Assembly: GCA_016871715.1 (NCBI GenBank)
Contig: VHCO01000008.1
Coordinates: 1-64,000 of the forward strand
Origin: Verrucomicrobiota bacterium
GTDB lineage: Bacteria > Verrucomicrobiota > Verrucomicrobiia > Limisphaerales > J093
Direction: 5' to 3'
DNA: 64,000 nt
Part shown: in pieces, positions 46,179-55,464 of the stretch
How the letters are laid out: every line of letters starts with the position of its first letter
Position numbering within the stretch: position 1 is the stretch's first letter
Notes under the pieces: generated by a model
Told to the model about the DNA's origin: nothing
The model's database searches: none
The model's input: only the letters and a program-made list of their open reading frames with translations
Position numbers and translations under genes: made by a program

Positions 46179-47281
46179 CCTATGGCGACATGCTCCGCGG
46201 TTATGCCCGGGCGCGCAGTCTGCGACGCTGGCTGGTGCCCGTGCCCGTGCTCACCCCACGGCTGTCCTCGTACTGGGTCCATCTGGTGACGCCGGTCCCG
46301 GCCGCCATCGCCCAACCTTTGGTACAGGGATTGCGCAACGACGTCGTCGTCCGCGACCCACGCGCCCGACAGATGTTCCCGCACATTCAGCCGATGGATT
46401 ACCACACCGCGGTGCAACGGGCGCTGGCCAACTTGGACCGCGGCGAGGTCGAAACCGCCTGGAGCGACGCCGTCGCTAGCAGCCAGGGCGACGTGACCCC
46501 GGTGCAACTGACGCTTCAGGAAGGCATGATTCTGGAACGGCGCCAACGCCTCGCCGCCGCCCCGCCGCCCAAGGTCTTTCGCGCCTTCACGCACTTGGGC
46601 GGCCAGACCGGTTGGCTTTACCTGGACTGGGCGTGGCGCATTCGGGGAGCGCTAGATCGCCTCCTCGGCGGGGTCGGCCTGCGCCGGGGGCGGCGGCATC
46701 CACAGGAACTCCACCTCGGCGATGCGGTGGATTTCTGGCGCGTGGAAGCCGTGGAACCGGACCGCGCGTTGCGGCTCCGGGCGGAAATGAAGGTCCCCGG
46801 CCGCGCCTGGATCGAGTTCCGCGTCGAACCCCGAGACGCCAATCGTTCCGTGTTGTCGCAGACCGCGTTCTTCGCCCCGCGCGGCTTGTTGGGTTTGCTG
46901 TATTGGTATGCCCTCTACCCGATCCACGCCCTCATCTTCAGCGGCCTGATCCGCGCCGTGGCGGAACGGGCGGAATCTGGTTGCTCGGCCGCCCTGCAAC
47001 GAACATCGCCAAGCCAGGGTCCCAGCAACGACGGGCGCCAGGGCGCAAGGCCGGCCCAGGTCCGCTCCCAGCGGTTCCTCAACCCGAACATCGGGCGCGC
47101 CGGGCGCATCGCGCGCGGCGTACTGGGTCTCGTGCTACTGACGGCCGGCTTGGCCCTTGGCCTTGGCTGCGGCTCCTTGGGGTTGACCTTAGTACTGATC
47201 GGGTCGGGCGTAGTCGCCCTGCTCGAAGCAGCGCGAGGTTGGTGCCTTCTGCGCGCCTGCGGCATCAAGACGAAGTTCTAG
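46169..47281 (+). pseudogene. SDR/DUF2867 C-terminal part with DUF2892-like membrane tail
   Basis: Starts without its own initiation codon at DVLTYGDMLRGYARARSLRR, then PVLTPRLSSYWVHLVTPVPA and a DUF2867 domain (GDAVDFWRVEAVEPDRALRL and QTAFFAPRGLLGLLYWYALY). The last ~65 residues, NPNIGRAGRIARGVLGLVLL, then a second helix and LLRACGIKTKF, match the DUF2892 inner-membrane family, making an unusual three-part fusion. The gene is complete at its 3' end (stop at 47279-47281). It is cut off from the Rossmann part by the frame break at 46170. Confidence 0.7.
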
Positions 47282-47737
47282 ACCGCCCGCGCAACCGCCC
47301 GAACCGAACGCCCTTCTATCGTCACGCACTACAAGGACCGACCCCGTTTCGCGGTTTCCTAGAACCACCGCTAGCGCGACTTATGTATTTACCCGGTTTT
47401 TAGTTATTGACACGTCGGCTGTGCCGTGCCCCCCACTCGATCGCACCTCGCCACTCCCTCTCTTACCCCTCTCTTACCCCTGCCCCCGGCCGGTTGTCGC
47501 CACCGCTCCGCCCTCCCCTGGCAAGCGGACGAAAGAGGCTCACGTGGGCCCCGCTGGCGGTGATCTCTCCCACAGTCAAGCCCCTGAATCCACTCTGTTC
47601 AGCCCTGACAACGGTACCGACGTTGTTTGTGGCCCTGGCTCCATGTCTAAAGCGATGCCACAGGTTGTTTGTTAGTAAGACAACCTGCGGGCCTACAGCC
47701 GTGTGTTAGCCGGTTCACGATGGGAGAAAGAGCTTGC
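47282..47737. other. Intergenic region with a small hairpin
   Basis: 456 bases, convergent between the SDR fragment and the transposase. The only clear structure is a perfect 8-base stem, CAGGTTGT (47661-47668) with ACAACCTG (47680-47687), loop 11 bases, about 50 bases beyond the 3' end of the transposase. It could terminate the transposase mRNA or be a REP-like end. No gene was recognised; small open frames there have no family match. Confidence 0.4.
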
Positions 47738-48904
47738 TCACGAGATGGCCTCGACGCGCAAGTCCCGTAACGTGCTTAACCCCGCCAGCGGAGCGCCCCC
47801 GGCCCGTATCGGCCGCGCCCCACTCCGCCGCTTCCCCCCAAACCGCTCGCGATGCGCTAACCACACCGCGTCCACAAACCCCTTCGACCCCAACACCACC
47901 CCATCCGTCATGTGCCGTATCCTCAACCGCAACACCTCCCCCATGCTCAACTCCCCGCCCTTCTGCAACACCCGCTTAATCTGCTCCCGACTCAACGCCA
48001 CTTTCCCGCTGCTCCCAGACACCCCCCCGCCCCCAAACAGTCGCTTCCGATACTCCGCCCCAACCTGCTGCCACCCACGCACTGCTCCCATCCTCAACTC
48101 CTCGGATACCGCTGCAGCCTCCGGACCGGTCAAGATCGGAGCGCGGGCATCTTGCCCGCGGGTCCCTGCCACTGCGCCTGCCTCCTCGCCACCTGCCCCC
48201 GCAGCCCGAACCCCTCCCGCCCCAACCCCAACCCCGCTCTGAGACGCTCGCTCACTCCCACGCGAGTACATGCTCAGCAACCCCGACCGCGCTTTCGCAT
48301 CCCCAGCCACCGCCGCTGCGTACCCACAGTGCCGGTAATCCTTCGGATCCTCCACCAATCCCGCCCGCACCGCGTTGAGGTCGATGTACGCCGATACTGT
48401 CTCCAACACCCCCGACTGATCCTCGACCAACACGCTCCGGAACCGTTCCGCCCACAACGTCCCAAACCGCTGATGCCGTATGTTGTACCACTTGCTGAAC
48501 CGTTGCTTGAACTCCTTCATGAACTCCGACAAATCCCCCATCCGCGCCAGCATTCGCTCCCGGATGTCCGCGTCCACCCGACCATGGTCGTGCAACCCCT
48601 TCTCGGCCTCATAGAGCAGGCCGGCCTCTCGGGGTTTGGCCTTCCCGTAGAGGGCCTTCATGCGCTCGACCAATTCCTCGTCGGTCGGGTTCTGCTCGGC
48701 CGGGACTCTGACCAAGACATGGAAGTGATTGGACATGATGCAGTAGGTGATGACCTCGATGCCGCAGAAGGTGGCCAGGCGCCGGAGGAGCCGCACCAAG
48801 GTTTCCTTGCCGAGGTCATCGAGGAGGCGTTGGGCGCCAACGATGCGGGAGACGCAGTGATAGACGGCGGTGCGGCCCTTGATCTTAATGCGTGCTCTTC
48901 TCAT
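47738..48904 (-). CDS. REP-associated tyrosine (Y1, HUH) transposase
   Basis: 388 residues of the IS200-like Y1 transposase fold: RTAVYHCVSRIVGAQRLL, YCIMSNHFHVLVRVP with the HUH pair His-Phe-His, and FKQRFSKWYNIRHQRFGTLW ... YIDLNAVRAGLVEDPKDYRH, in which the Tyr of SAYIDLN is not the nucleophile but a family marker. The nucleophile candidate lies in the helix around FSKWYN. The C-terminal part has an inserted Gly/Ala-rich stretch (GTRGQDARAP) that is translated from a REP-like palindrome. Such RAYT genes are thought to mobilise or maintain REP repeats. No terminal repeats of a classical IS were seen, so it is annotated as a gene only. Confidence 0.85.
   Translation of the reverse strand: MRRARIKIKGRTAVYHCVSRIVGAQRLLDDLGKETLVRLLRRLATFCGIEVITYCIMSNHFHVLVRVPAEQNPTDEELVERMKALYGKAKPREAGLLYEAEKGLHDHGRVDADIRERMLARMGDLSEFMKEFKQRFSKWYNIRHQRFGTLWAERFRSVLVEDQSGVLETVSAYIDLNAVRAGLVEDPKDYRHCGYAAAVAGDAKARSGLLSMYSRGSERASQSGVGVGAGGVRAAGAGGEEAGAVAGTRGQDARAPILTGPEAAAVSEELRMGAVRGWQQVGAEYRKRLFGGGGVSGSSGKVALSREQIKRVLQKGGELSMGEVLRLRIRHMTDGVVLGSKGFVDAVWLAHRERFGGKRRSGARPIRAGGAPLAGLSTLRDLRVEAIS
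48142..48160. repeat. REP-like palindrome inside the transposase gene
   Basis: CGCGGGCA (48142-48149) pairs perfectly with TGCCCGCG (48153-48160) around TCT. The surrounding bases (GATCGGAG before, GGTCCC after) belong to the same element. Its minus-strand translation gives GTRGQDARAP in the transposase, a peptide produced by a dispersed palindrome in many verrucomicrobial proteins. Confidence 0.65.
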
Positions 48905-48957
48905 AGATGCAGCTTCCTCGTTCTTGCAGCTTCACGGTTTCAGGTTCGACGAGGCCG

Positions 48958-48986
48958 ACCCTACTCGTGCCGTAGTCGTCTGTCAA
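48958..48986 (-). promoter_or_regulatory. Sigma-70-like promoter of the transposase gene
   Basis: Read on the minus strand: TTGACA (48981-48986), 17-base spacer, TAGGGT (48958-48963). The -35 is consensus and the -10 is weak. It lies 54 bases upstream of the ATG at 48904; a GAGGA element stands 10 bases before the start. Confidence 0.5.
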
Positions 48987-49166
48987 CTATAATTACACTG
49001 GAGATTTAAACGATTCTGCTTCTCCTCCTTTTGACTGCGACGATTGCAGCACCGGGGATTTGCCAACACTCCGTCCGGCCAGCCGCTCAAGAGTCCGCTA
49101 AGAAGCCAGTGACAGGCAGACCAGGATCCGGTGCCGCGGCGGTTCTCGGTCCAACGGTTTAACGGT

Positions 49167-50111
49167 TCAAGGGCCCAAGCCGCAGCGGCGGAGGTAATCG
49201 CGGTTCGCTTGCGCGTACTGCTTCGGCGCACCCATGCCTGGCAGGACATCTTGCTCGACAACAATCCAGCCCCGGTAGCCCTGCTCCCGCAGCGTGCTGA
49301 GGATGGCCGGAAAAGGAACATCGCCCCGGCCGAGCTCACAGAAGATGCCGTGCCGCAGCGACTGGAAATAATCCCAACCGCGGGCCTGGGATCGCTCGTG
49401 CACCGCCGGACTGCAGTCTTTGAAGTGGACATGCCAGATGCGCTCGTGAAACCGGCGCAACACCTCGACCGAGGCCGTCCCGCCGCCGAACCGGTAGTGG
49501 CCCGTGTCGAAGCACAACCCGACCAAGCCGGGGTCGGTGTGCTGAAGCAGGGCCTCGATCTCGGCGGGGGTCTCGACGTAGCCCGCACCGTGGTGATGAA
49601 ACACCGTGCGCAAACCCGCTTGCCCCCGCACCGCCGCCGCCACTCGGTTCACCCGTTCCCCATAGGCCCGCCACTGGTCCGAGCTTAAGCCGTGCTCGGT
49701 GCCGATGCGGCCGGCCAACTTCGTCCGCTGAGGATCTTTGCCGTTGTCGTCGGCCAGGACCAGAAACGGCGAATCGCCCGCCGCTTCGGCCATGAGTTGG
49801 GCGGTCTTCACCGCGCGCACCTCGCCCTCGGCGCAGACCGCCTCCTCAGCGCGCGCGAAGGCGATCGGGACAAAGGCGCCGACCAACTGGAGACCGCGGG
49901 TAACCAACTCGCGGCGGAGCTCAGCAGGCACGGTGGGCATGAAACCCCAGTCGCCCAACTCCGTACCGGCATAACCGGTCTCGCGGATTTCGTCCAGAAC
50001 CTGAGCATAGCCGATGGCACCGCCGGGCAGGTCGAATTCCAGCGCGCCCCAGGAACAAGGCGCGTTAGCAATCTGGATGGGGCAGGGTGAGTTTGCGGGG
50101 GTCGTCTCCAT
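49167..50111 (-). CDS. iolE: Inosose dehydratase-like TIM-barrel protein
   Basis: 314 residues from ATG 50111. The xylose-isomerase-like barrel shows IANAPCSWGALEFD, GYAGTELGDWGFMP, TVFHHHGAGYVETPAEIEAL, VGLCFDTGHYRFGG, IWHVHFKDC and GWIVVEQDV; the Glu, Asp, His and Glu residues fit the metal site of IolE, which dehydrates 2-keto-myo-inositol to 3D-(3,5/4)-trihydroxycyclohexane-1,2-dione. The FHHHGAGYVE signature is typical of IolE rather than IolI. It is the last gene of the iolB-C-D-A-E set, 17 bases after iolA, which supports the call. Cytoplasmic. Confidence 0.88.
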   Translation of the reverse strand: METTPANSPCPIQIANAPCSWGALEFDLPGGAIGYAQVLDEIRETGYAGTELGDWGFMPTVPAELRRELVTRGLQLVGAFVPIAFARAEEAVCAEGEVRAVKTAQLMAEAAGDSPFLVLADDNGKDPQRTKLAGRIGTEHGLSSDQWRAYGERVNRVAAAVRGQAGLRTVFHHHGAGYVETPAEIEALLQHTDPGLVGLCFDTGHYRFGGGTASVEVLRRFHERIWHVHFKDCSPAVHERSQARGWDYFQSLRHGIFCELGRGDVPFPAILSTLREQGYRGWIVVEQDVLPGMGAPKQYAQANRDYLRRCGLGP

Positions 50112-50128
50112 AGGGGGCGTACCTCGGG

Positions 50129-51604
50129 TTAAAACTCGCGCGACCATTCTCTGGGCCAACGTTCGATGACCACCTTGGTCTGGGTAAAGAACTCGAAGGC
50201 GTGCCGCGCTTGGCCGTGGAGGTCGCCAAAGAAACTCTCCTTAGCCCCACTGAACGGGAAGTAGGCCATCGGCGCCGCCACTCCGATGTTGATCCCGATA
50301 TTGCCGGCCTCGACTTCGCAGCGGAACTTGCGGGCACTGGCGCCGCTGCTCGTGAACAAACACGCCATGTTGCCGTAGGGCCCGCGGTTGGCGAAGGCGA
50401 TGGCGTCGTCGAGGGTTGCGACGTGCGCCAGACCCAACACCGGCCCGAAGATCTCCGTGCCGGTCAGTTCCTGCTCCGGCGCAAGGTCGTCCAGGACGGT
50501 CGGGCGCACAAAGAAGCCGCGTTCGCAGCCCCGGATGGTCGGCCGCCGGCCGTCTACAATCGGCCGGGCACCCTGCTGCACCCCCCGCTCGACAAGCTGC
50601 TCGATGCGCGCCATGCTCTGCGCCGAGATCACTGGACCCATCTGGACGCTTTCCTCGAGCCCGTTACCGACGACCCGACTGGCGGCAGCGTCGGCGATGG
50701 CTTCGGTGAACCACCGCCGCGCCTCCCCCACCGTGACCGCCAAGGAAGCCGCCAGACAGCGTTGCCCGGCGCAGCCGAAGGCGCTGTCGGCCGTGATCCG
50801 CGTGGTCATCTCCGGCTCGGCATCCGGCAGGACGACGATGGGGTTCTTGGCGCCGCCTTGGCACTGGGCGCGCTTGCCCTGGGCAGCCGCGCGTGCATAG
50901 ACGTATCTGGCAACTGCAGTCGAGCCCACGAAGCTGATGGCGCGGATGCCCGGGTGATCGAGCAGGGCATCGACGGTCTCCTTAGCGCCGTTGACGAGGT
51001 TAACGACGCCCTTGGGGAAACCGGCCTGGGCGATCAACTCGATCAGCCGCTGCATGGTCAAGGGCACCCTCTCGGACGGCTTGACGATGTAGGTGTTACC
51101 GCAGGCCAACGCGTAGGGCATGAACCAGAAGGGGATCATGCCCGGAAAATTGAACGGGCAGATGCAGGCACAAACCCCCAGGGGCTGCCGGATCGTGAGC
51201 TCGTCAATCCCCGCCGCGATGTCCTCGGAGAAATCCCCCTGCAACAAAATCGGCGCGCCACTTGCCACCTCGACATTCTCGATCGCGCGCCGGATTTCCG
51301 CACGGGCTTCAGCGAGGGTCTTGCCACACTCGACCGTGACGCTGCGCGCGAGGTTTTCGATCTGCTCCTCCATGAGCCGCTTGAGGTTGAAGAGGCATTG
51401 AATCCGGTCCGCTGCGGGCGTGCGCCGCCAATCGGGAAAGGCCGCGGCCGCGGCGCCCACGGCCTGGTCCACCTCCGCCGCAGGCGAAAGGGGCACGCGA
51501 GCGATCGCCTCCCCGGTGGCGGGGTTGAAGACTTCGAGGGACTGCGTGGCCTGCGAGGGGCGCCAAGCGCCGCCGCAGTAGTTGGGCAGGGTGGCCAAGC
51601 TCAT
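50129..51604 (-). CDS. iolA: Methylmalonate-semialdehyde dehydrogenase (CoA-acylating)
   Basis: 491 residues of the MmsA/IolA branch of aldehyde dehydrogenases: [11 protein letters not shown] start, [20 protein letters not shown] (co-enzyme site), [10 protein letters not shown], and the nucleophile Cys in [10 protein letters not shown], with the branch-specific [15 protein letters not shown]. It oxidises malonate semialdehyde to acetyl-CoA at the end of inositol breakdown, or methylmalonate semialdehyde to propionyl-CoA in valine breakdown. The position between iolD and iolE makes the inositol role likely. It is 51 bases downstream of iolD. Confidence 0.95.
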   Translation of the reverse strand: MSLATLPNYCGGAWRPSQATQSLEVFNPATGEAIARVPLSPAAEVDQAVGAAAAAFPDWRRTPAADRIQCLFNLKRLMEEQIENLARSVTVECGKTLAEARAEIRRAIENVEVASGAPILLQGDFSEDIAAGIDELTIRQPLGVCACICPFNFPGMIPFWFMPYALACGNTYIVKPSERVPLTMQRLIELIAQAGFPKGVVNLVNGAKETVDALLDHPGIRAISFVGSTAVARYVYARAAAQGKRAQCQGGAKNPIVVLPDAEPEMTTRITADSAFGCAGQRCLAASLAVTVGEARRWFTEAIADAAASRVVGNGLEESVQMGPVISAQSMARIEQLVERGVQQGARPIVDGRRPTIRGCERGFFVRPTVLDDLAPEQELTGTEIFGPVLGLAHVATLDDAIAFANRGPYGNMACLFTSSGASARKFRCEVEAGNIGINIGVAAPMAYFPFSGAKESFFGDLHGQARHAFEFFTQTKVVIERWPREWSREF

Positions 51605-51655
51605 GCTCGGGTGGAGGCCTGCTGCATCAGGGGGGCGCGTCCATCAGCCCCAAGC

Positions 51656-53518
51656 TCACAGGAAGTAACGCTCATGGGCCTTGGCGCGGCGATAGGCTTT
51701 GCTCGCCTGGCGCACCGCTTCGACTTCGGACACCTCAGCGATGGGGACATCCCACCACGATTCGTAGCCGGGGACGCGTTTTTCGAGGTCGGTCTCGATG
51801 ACGATGACGGTGGTTTTGGTTTGGCGCCGAGCTTTGACCAGGGCGCTCTTGAGCCCGGGAAGATCGAGCACGGCAAAGACCTGGGCGCCCAAACTGCGTG
51901 CGTTGGCTGCGAAATCCACCGGCAACACCTCGCCATCCAAGTGCCCTGAAGCGGCGTTGCGGTAGCGGTAACGCGCGCCAAAGCCGCCGCAGCCGACCGA
52001 CTGGGACAAGCCGCCGATGCTCGAGAACCCGTGGTTATCGAGCATGATCACAGTCAGCTTGTAGCCTTCCTGGATCGAGGTCACCAACTCCTGCGCCATC
52101 ATCAGGTAGGAACCGTCTCCCACCATCACGTACACCTCGCGGTCCGGGTCAGCCATCTTGACACCCAGGCCGCCGGCGATCTCATAGCCCATGCAGGAGT
52201 AACCGTATTCGAGGTGGTAGCCTTTCGGGTCGCGTGTGCGCCAGAGCTTGTGCAGGTCTCCCGGCAGACTGCCGGCCGCGCACAGCACCACGTCTTCAGG
52301 GCGACTGAATTCGTTCACCGCCCCGATGACCGCGCCCTGGCTGACCGGCGGCTTGTCTTTCGCGGCATAGATGCGGCCGACTTCGGCATCCCATTCGCCG
52401 TTCAACTCGGACACCCGCGCGCGGTACTCGGGCGCCACCTGGTAATCGCGCAACGCATCGGCCAAGGCATCGAGCCCGGCGCGCGCATCCGCCACCATAG
52501 GGAGGGCCGCGTGTTTGTGCGCGTCGAATTCAGCGATGTTCAGGTTCAGGAAGCGGACCTTGGGATTTTGGAAGGCGGTTTTCGAGGCGGTGGTGAAATC
52601 GCTGTAGCGCGTCCCGATGCCGATGACGAGGTCGGCGTCGCGGGCCATGAGGTTGGCGCCGCGCGTGCCGGTCACGCCCATGGCGCCGAGGGCCTGGGGA
52701 TGATCGTAGCGCAGCGCCCCTTTGCCGGCCTGGGTCTCGACCACGGGTATCCCCGTCTGGGCCGCCAACCGCGCCAAAGCAGCCGTAGCCTCGCTGTAGA
52801 GCACGCCTCCACCGGCGATGATCAACGGCTTGCGACTGGCCCGCATCCACTCGAGCGCGCGTCCGAGCAGCGTCGCCTCGGGCGCCGGGCGCGGGATGTA
52901 CCAGACGCGATCGGCCCACAGCGCCACCGGGTAATCGTAGACCTCGGCCTGGACATCCTGCGGCAAGGCCAGGGTCACGGCACCGGTCTCGGCCTGAGAG
53001 GTGAGCACGCGCATGGCCTCAGGCAACGCGGCGATGATCTGGTCCGGGCGATTGATCCGATCCCAATACTTGGAGACCGGCTTGAAGCAATCGTTGACCG
53101 ACAGGTCCTGGGAGTAGGGCTGTTCGAGTTGCTGCAACACCGGCGCCACGTTCCGCCGCGCGAAGATGTCTCCCGGCAACAGCAGTACCGGCAACCGATT
53201 AATGGTCGCCGTGGCCGCCCCGGTCACCATGTTCGTCGCCCCCGGCCCGATCGAGGTGGTGCACACCAGCGTGCGCAGGCGATTGCTCATCTTGGCAAAA
53301 GCTGTGGCGGTGTGGACCATGGCCTGTTCGTTGCGACACTGGTGATACCGGAACTCGGGGTACTGGAGCAGGGCCTGGCCGATCCCGGCTACGTTGCCAT
53401 GGCCGAAGATGCCAAAACAACCCGCGAAGAACGGCCTGCGTTTGCCGTCCCGCTCGACGTGTTGATGCATGAGGAATTGAACGATGGCTTGGGCAGTGGT
53501 GAGACGTTTGGTTTTCAT
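51656..53518 (-). CDS. iolD: 3D-(3,5/4)-trihydroxycyclohexane-1,2-dione hydrolase
   Basis: 620 residues of the thiamine-diphosphate enzyme family in the IolD subgroup: start KRLTTAQAIVQFLMHQHVER and GCFGIFGHGNVAGIGQALLQ, TSIGPGATNMVTGAATATIN, RLPVLLLPGDIFARR, and the C-terminal TPP-binding YVMVGDGSYLMMAQELVTSI with DNHGFSSIGGLSQSVG. It opens the ring of trihydroxycyclohexanedione to 5-deoxy-glucuronate. The start overlaps the iolC stop by 4 bases, showing translational coupling. Confidence 0.96.
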   Translation of the reverse strand: MKTKRLTTAQAIVQFLMHQHVERDGKRRPFFAGCFGIFGHGNVAGIGQALLQYPEFRYHQCRNEQAMVHTATAFAKMSNRLRTLVCTTSIGPGATNMVTGAATATINRLPVLLLPGDIFARRNVAPVLQQLEQPYSQDLSVNDCFKPVSKYWDRINRPDQIIAALPEAMRVLTSQAETGAVTLALPQDVQAEVYDYPVALWADRVWYIPRPAPEATLLGRALEWMRASRKPLIIAGGGVLYSEATAALARLAAQTGIPVVETQAGKGALRYDHPQALGAMGVTGTRGANLMARDADLVIGIGTRYSDFTTASKTAFQNPKVRFLNLNIAEFDAHKHAALPMVADARAGLDALADALRDYQVAPEYRARVSELNGEWDAEVGRIYAAKDKPPVSQGAVIGAVNEFSRPEDVVLCAAGSLPGDLHKLWRTRDPKGYHLEYGYSCMGYEIAGGLGVKMADPDREVYVMVGDGSYLMMAQELVTSIQEGYKLTVIMLDNHGFSSIGGLSQSVGCGGFGARYRYRNAASGHLDGEVLPVDFAANARSLGAQVFAVLDLPGLKSALVKARRQTKTTVIVIETDLEKRVPGYESWWDVPIAEVSEVEAVRQASKAYRRAKAHERYFL

Positions 53519-54552
53519 AGGGCCGTTCCGAATCCTCCTCGTTCAGCGATGAAGTTCAAGGCTTCAGCTTCGTAAGCCATGAAATTGGCGCACCCGTGCC
53601 GCGTCACCACAATTGCCCCGGTCGCGTTTCCCATGCGCGCCGCCCGGTAGCAATCCCAGCCCTTGATGTGCCCATAAAGGTAACCCGCGGCAAAGGCGTC
53701 CCCCGCGCCGAGCACATTGTACACCTCGACCGGGAACCCGGGCACCTCGCGTCGCGTGCCATCGGGCAGGTAACACGTCGCGCCGCGCTCGCCGCACTTG
53801 ACGACCACCACCTTGGGTCCGCGCCGCAAGATCGCCTGCACCGCACTGCCCAAGTCGCCCGTCACGCGCGCCCCGGAGATCTGGGAGTGTTGGACCTCGA
53901 CCGCCCCGGGTCGAGTGAGCGTCACCGCCTTGCATTCGTCCTCGGTGCCCAGCACCAAGTCCACCAGCGGCAACGCCGACCGCACCGTGACGCCGAACGC
54001 GCGCGCGTCATGCCATTGGTTCGGCCGAAAGTCCAAATCCAAAACCACCGTGGCGCCGGCCGCCCGAGCAGATTCGGCGGCGAAGAGCGTCGCGCTCCGG
54101 CTCGGTTCCCGGCTCAGGCCCGTCCCAGAAAACTCGAACACGCGGCAATCCGCCACCGGCGCGATCAGGACGTCATCGATGCTCAACTGGTTATCGGCGC
54201 AGTTGTCGCGGTAATAGACCAGCGGGAACTTGTCGGGCGGCTCGATGCCGAGGATGACGGCGCTGGTACGTGTGCCCGGCTTACGCGAAATGAACCGCGT
54301 CTCGACCCCTTCTGCGACCAAGAACTTGAGGATGAAATCGCCCACGGGATCTTCGCCTACGGCCGTCACCACGGCCGTCTTGAGGCCCAACCGCTGCGCG
54401 CCCACCGCGATGTTCGTGGGTGAACCGCCCACGTAAGCAGCGAACGACTGGATATCTACAAACGCGGCCCCGACCTCGTTCGCATACAGGTCGATCGACG
54501 ACCGCCCCATGGTGACCAGGTCGAAGCTCGGTTGGGCAACGGGCGCGGTCAC
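53515..54552 (-). CDS. iolC: 5-dehydro-2-deoxygluconokinase
   Basis: 345 residues of the PfkB (ribokinase) family in the IolC subgroup: FDLVTMGRSSIDLYANEVGA, FAAYVGGSPTNIAVGAQRLG, and the anion-hole/catalytic motif NVLGAGDAFAAGYLYG with Asp as base. It phosphorylates 5-dehydro-2-deoxy-gluconate with ATP. Some PVC and actinobacterial versions carry a fused DUF2090 aldolase; this one does not. It is 3 bases after iolB and overlaps iolD, so the three form a tight unit. Confidence 0.95.
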   Translation of the reverse strand: MTAPVAQPSFDLVTMGRSSIDLYANEVGAAFVDIQSFAAYVGGSPTNIAVGAQRLGLKTAVVTAVGEDPVGDFILKFLVAEGVETRFISRKPGTRTSAVILGIEPPDKFPLVYYRDNCADNQLSIDDVLIAPVADCRVFEFSGTGLSREPSRSATLFAAESARAAGATVVLDLDFRPNQWHDARAFGVTVRSALPLVDLVLGTEDECKAVTLTRPGAVEVQHSQISGARVTGDLGSAVQAILRRGPKVVVVKCGERGATCYLPDGTRREVPGFPVEVYNVLGAGDAFAAGYLYGHIKGWDCYRAARMGNATGAIVVTRHGCANFMAYEAEALNFIAERGGFGTAL

Positions 54553-54555
54553 AGG

Positions 54556-55464
54556 CTATACCCCTCGACTGGCGCCGCTGCCGGCGCCGGATTCCATCGC
54601 CAACGTCACCACCGGCACGCGCGGGTCCTGCGTGGTCCAGGTCTGCTTGACCCAAGCGTGGGCCGGATCGTCCGTGTTCGCCAAGGACTGCGCGCTCCCG
54701 GCCAGGAAGTTCAGATAGTACACGTTGTACCCAGGCGGCGCCGCCACGGGATGGTAACCGGCGGGTACGAGCACCACCTCACTGTCCTGCGCCAGAACCA
54801 CCTCGTCCAGTTGGCCATCGGCGGTGTAGACGCGCTGGAACGCGTAGCCCTCCGGCCGATCGAACTTGTAGAAGTAAGTCTCCTCGAGGTCCGTTTCCAA
54901 CAGTCGGCCGTCCGCGCCGACACGGTGCACGTCGTGTTTGTGCGGCGGGTACGAGCTCCAGTTCCCGGCTGGAGTATAGACCTCGACCGCGACCAAACGG
55001 CGGCAGGCGAATCCCGGCGGAAAGATCGAGTTGATCTGGCGCGTGGCATGGCCGCCGCCCCGCAACTCGACGGCCACGGCTTCGGGGGTCACCAGGCTCG
55101 GCCCGAGGCCGCCTTCGGCCAGGCACCAACCGTACGCTAGGTCCAGCTCGTCGCTGGCCGCCGTCACGCAAAACTCCGTCGCCGGCGGCAGATACAAGGC
55201 ATAGGGCAGCCCGCTAAAGACGTCCGGCCGGCGCCCCAGCCGAGCCCAACTCCCTCGTGACGACTCGATGCGGCACACGCCACCGAGCACGACCAGGCCG
55301 TACTCGCAGCCGTCGGTCCGCGCCGACCACGATTCGCCGCCCAGAAGTCGGCGGGCGGCAAAGTGCAAATGCTCCCACCCGGCGCTCTCCGGCGTCACGC
55401 GCACGTATTCTCCAAGGCGGCCAACCGACCGCACCCGCAGCGGGGACTCGAGCGCCGAGTTCAT
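54556..55464 (-). CDS. iolB: 5-deoxy-glucuronate isomerase
   Basis: 302 residues from ATG 55464. The double cupin fold shows the IolB landmarks: CEYGLVVLGGVCRIES, VFSGLPYALYLPPATEF, then NWSSYPPHKHDVHR, whose His residues and the downstream Glu in LEETYFYKFDRPEGYAFQRV bind zinc, and PAGYHPVAAPPGYNVYYLNF near the end. It isomerises 5-deoxy-glucuronate to 5-dehydro-2-deoxy-gluconate. It is the first gene of the set. No good promoter was recognised in the 124 bases upstream, so the operon may be read from the neighbouring transcript or by another sigma factor. Confidence 0.95.
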   Translation of the reverse strand: MNSALESPLRVRSVGRLGEYVRVTPESAGWEHLHFAARRLLGGESWSARTDGCEYGLVVLGGVCRIESSRGSWARLGRRPDVFSGLPYALYLPPATEFCVTAASDELDLAYGWCLAEGGLGPSLVTPEAVAVELRGGGHATRQINSIFPPGFACRRLVAVEVYTPAGNWSSYPPHKHDVHRVGADGRLLETDLEETYFYKFDRPEGYAFQRVYTADGQLDEVVLAQDSEVVLVPAGYHPVAAPPGYNVYYLNFLAGSAQSLANTDDPAHAWVKQTWTTQDPRVPVVTLAMESGAGSGASRGV

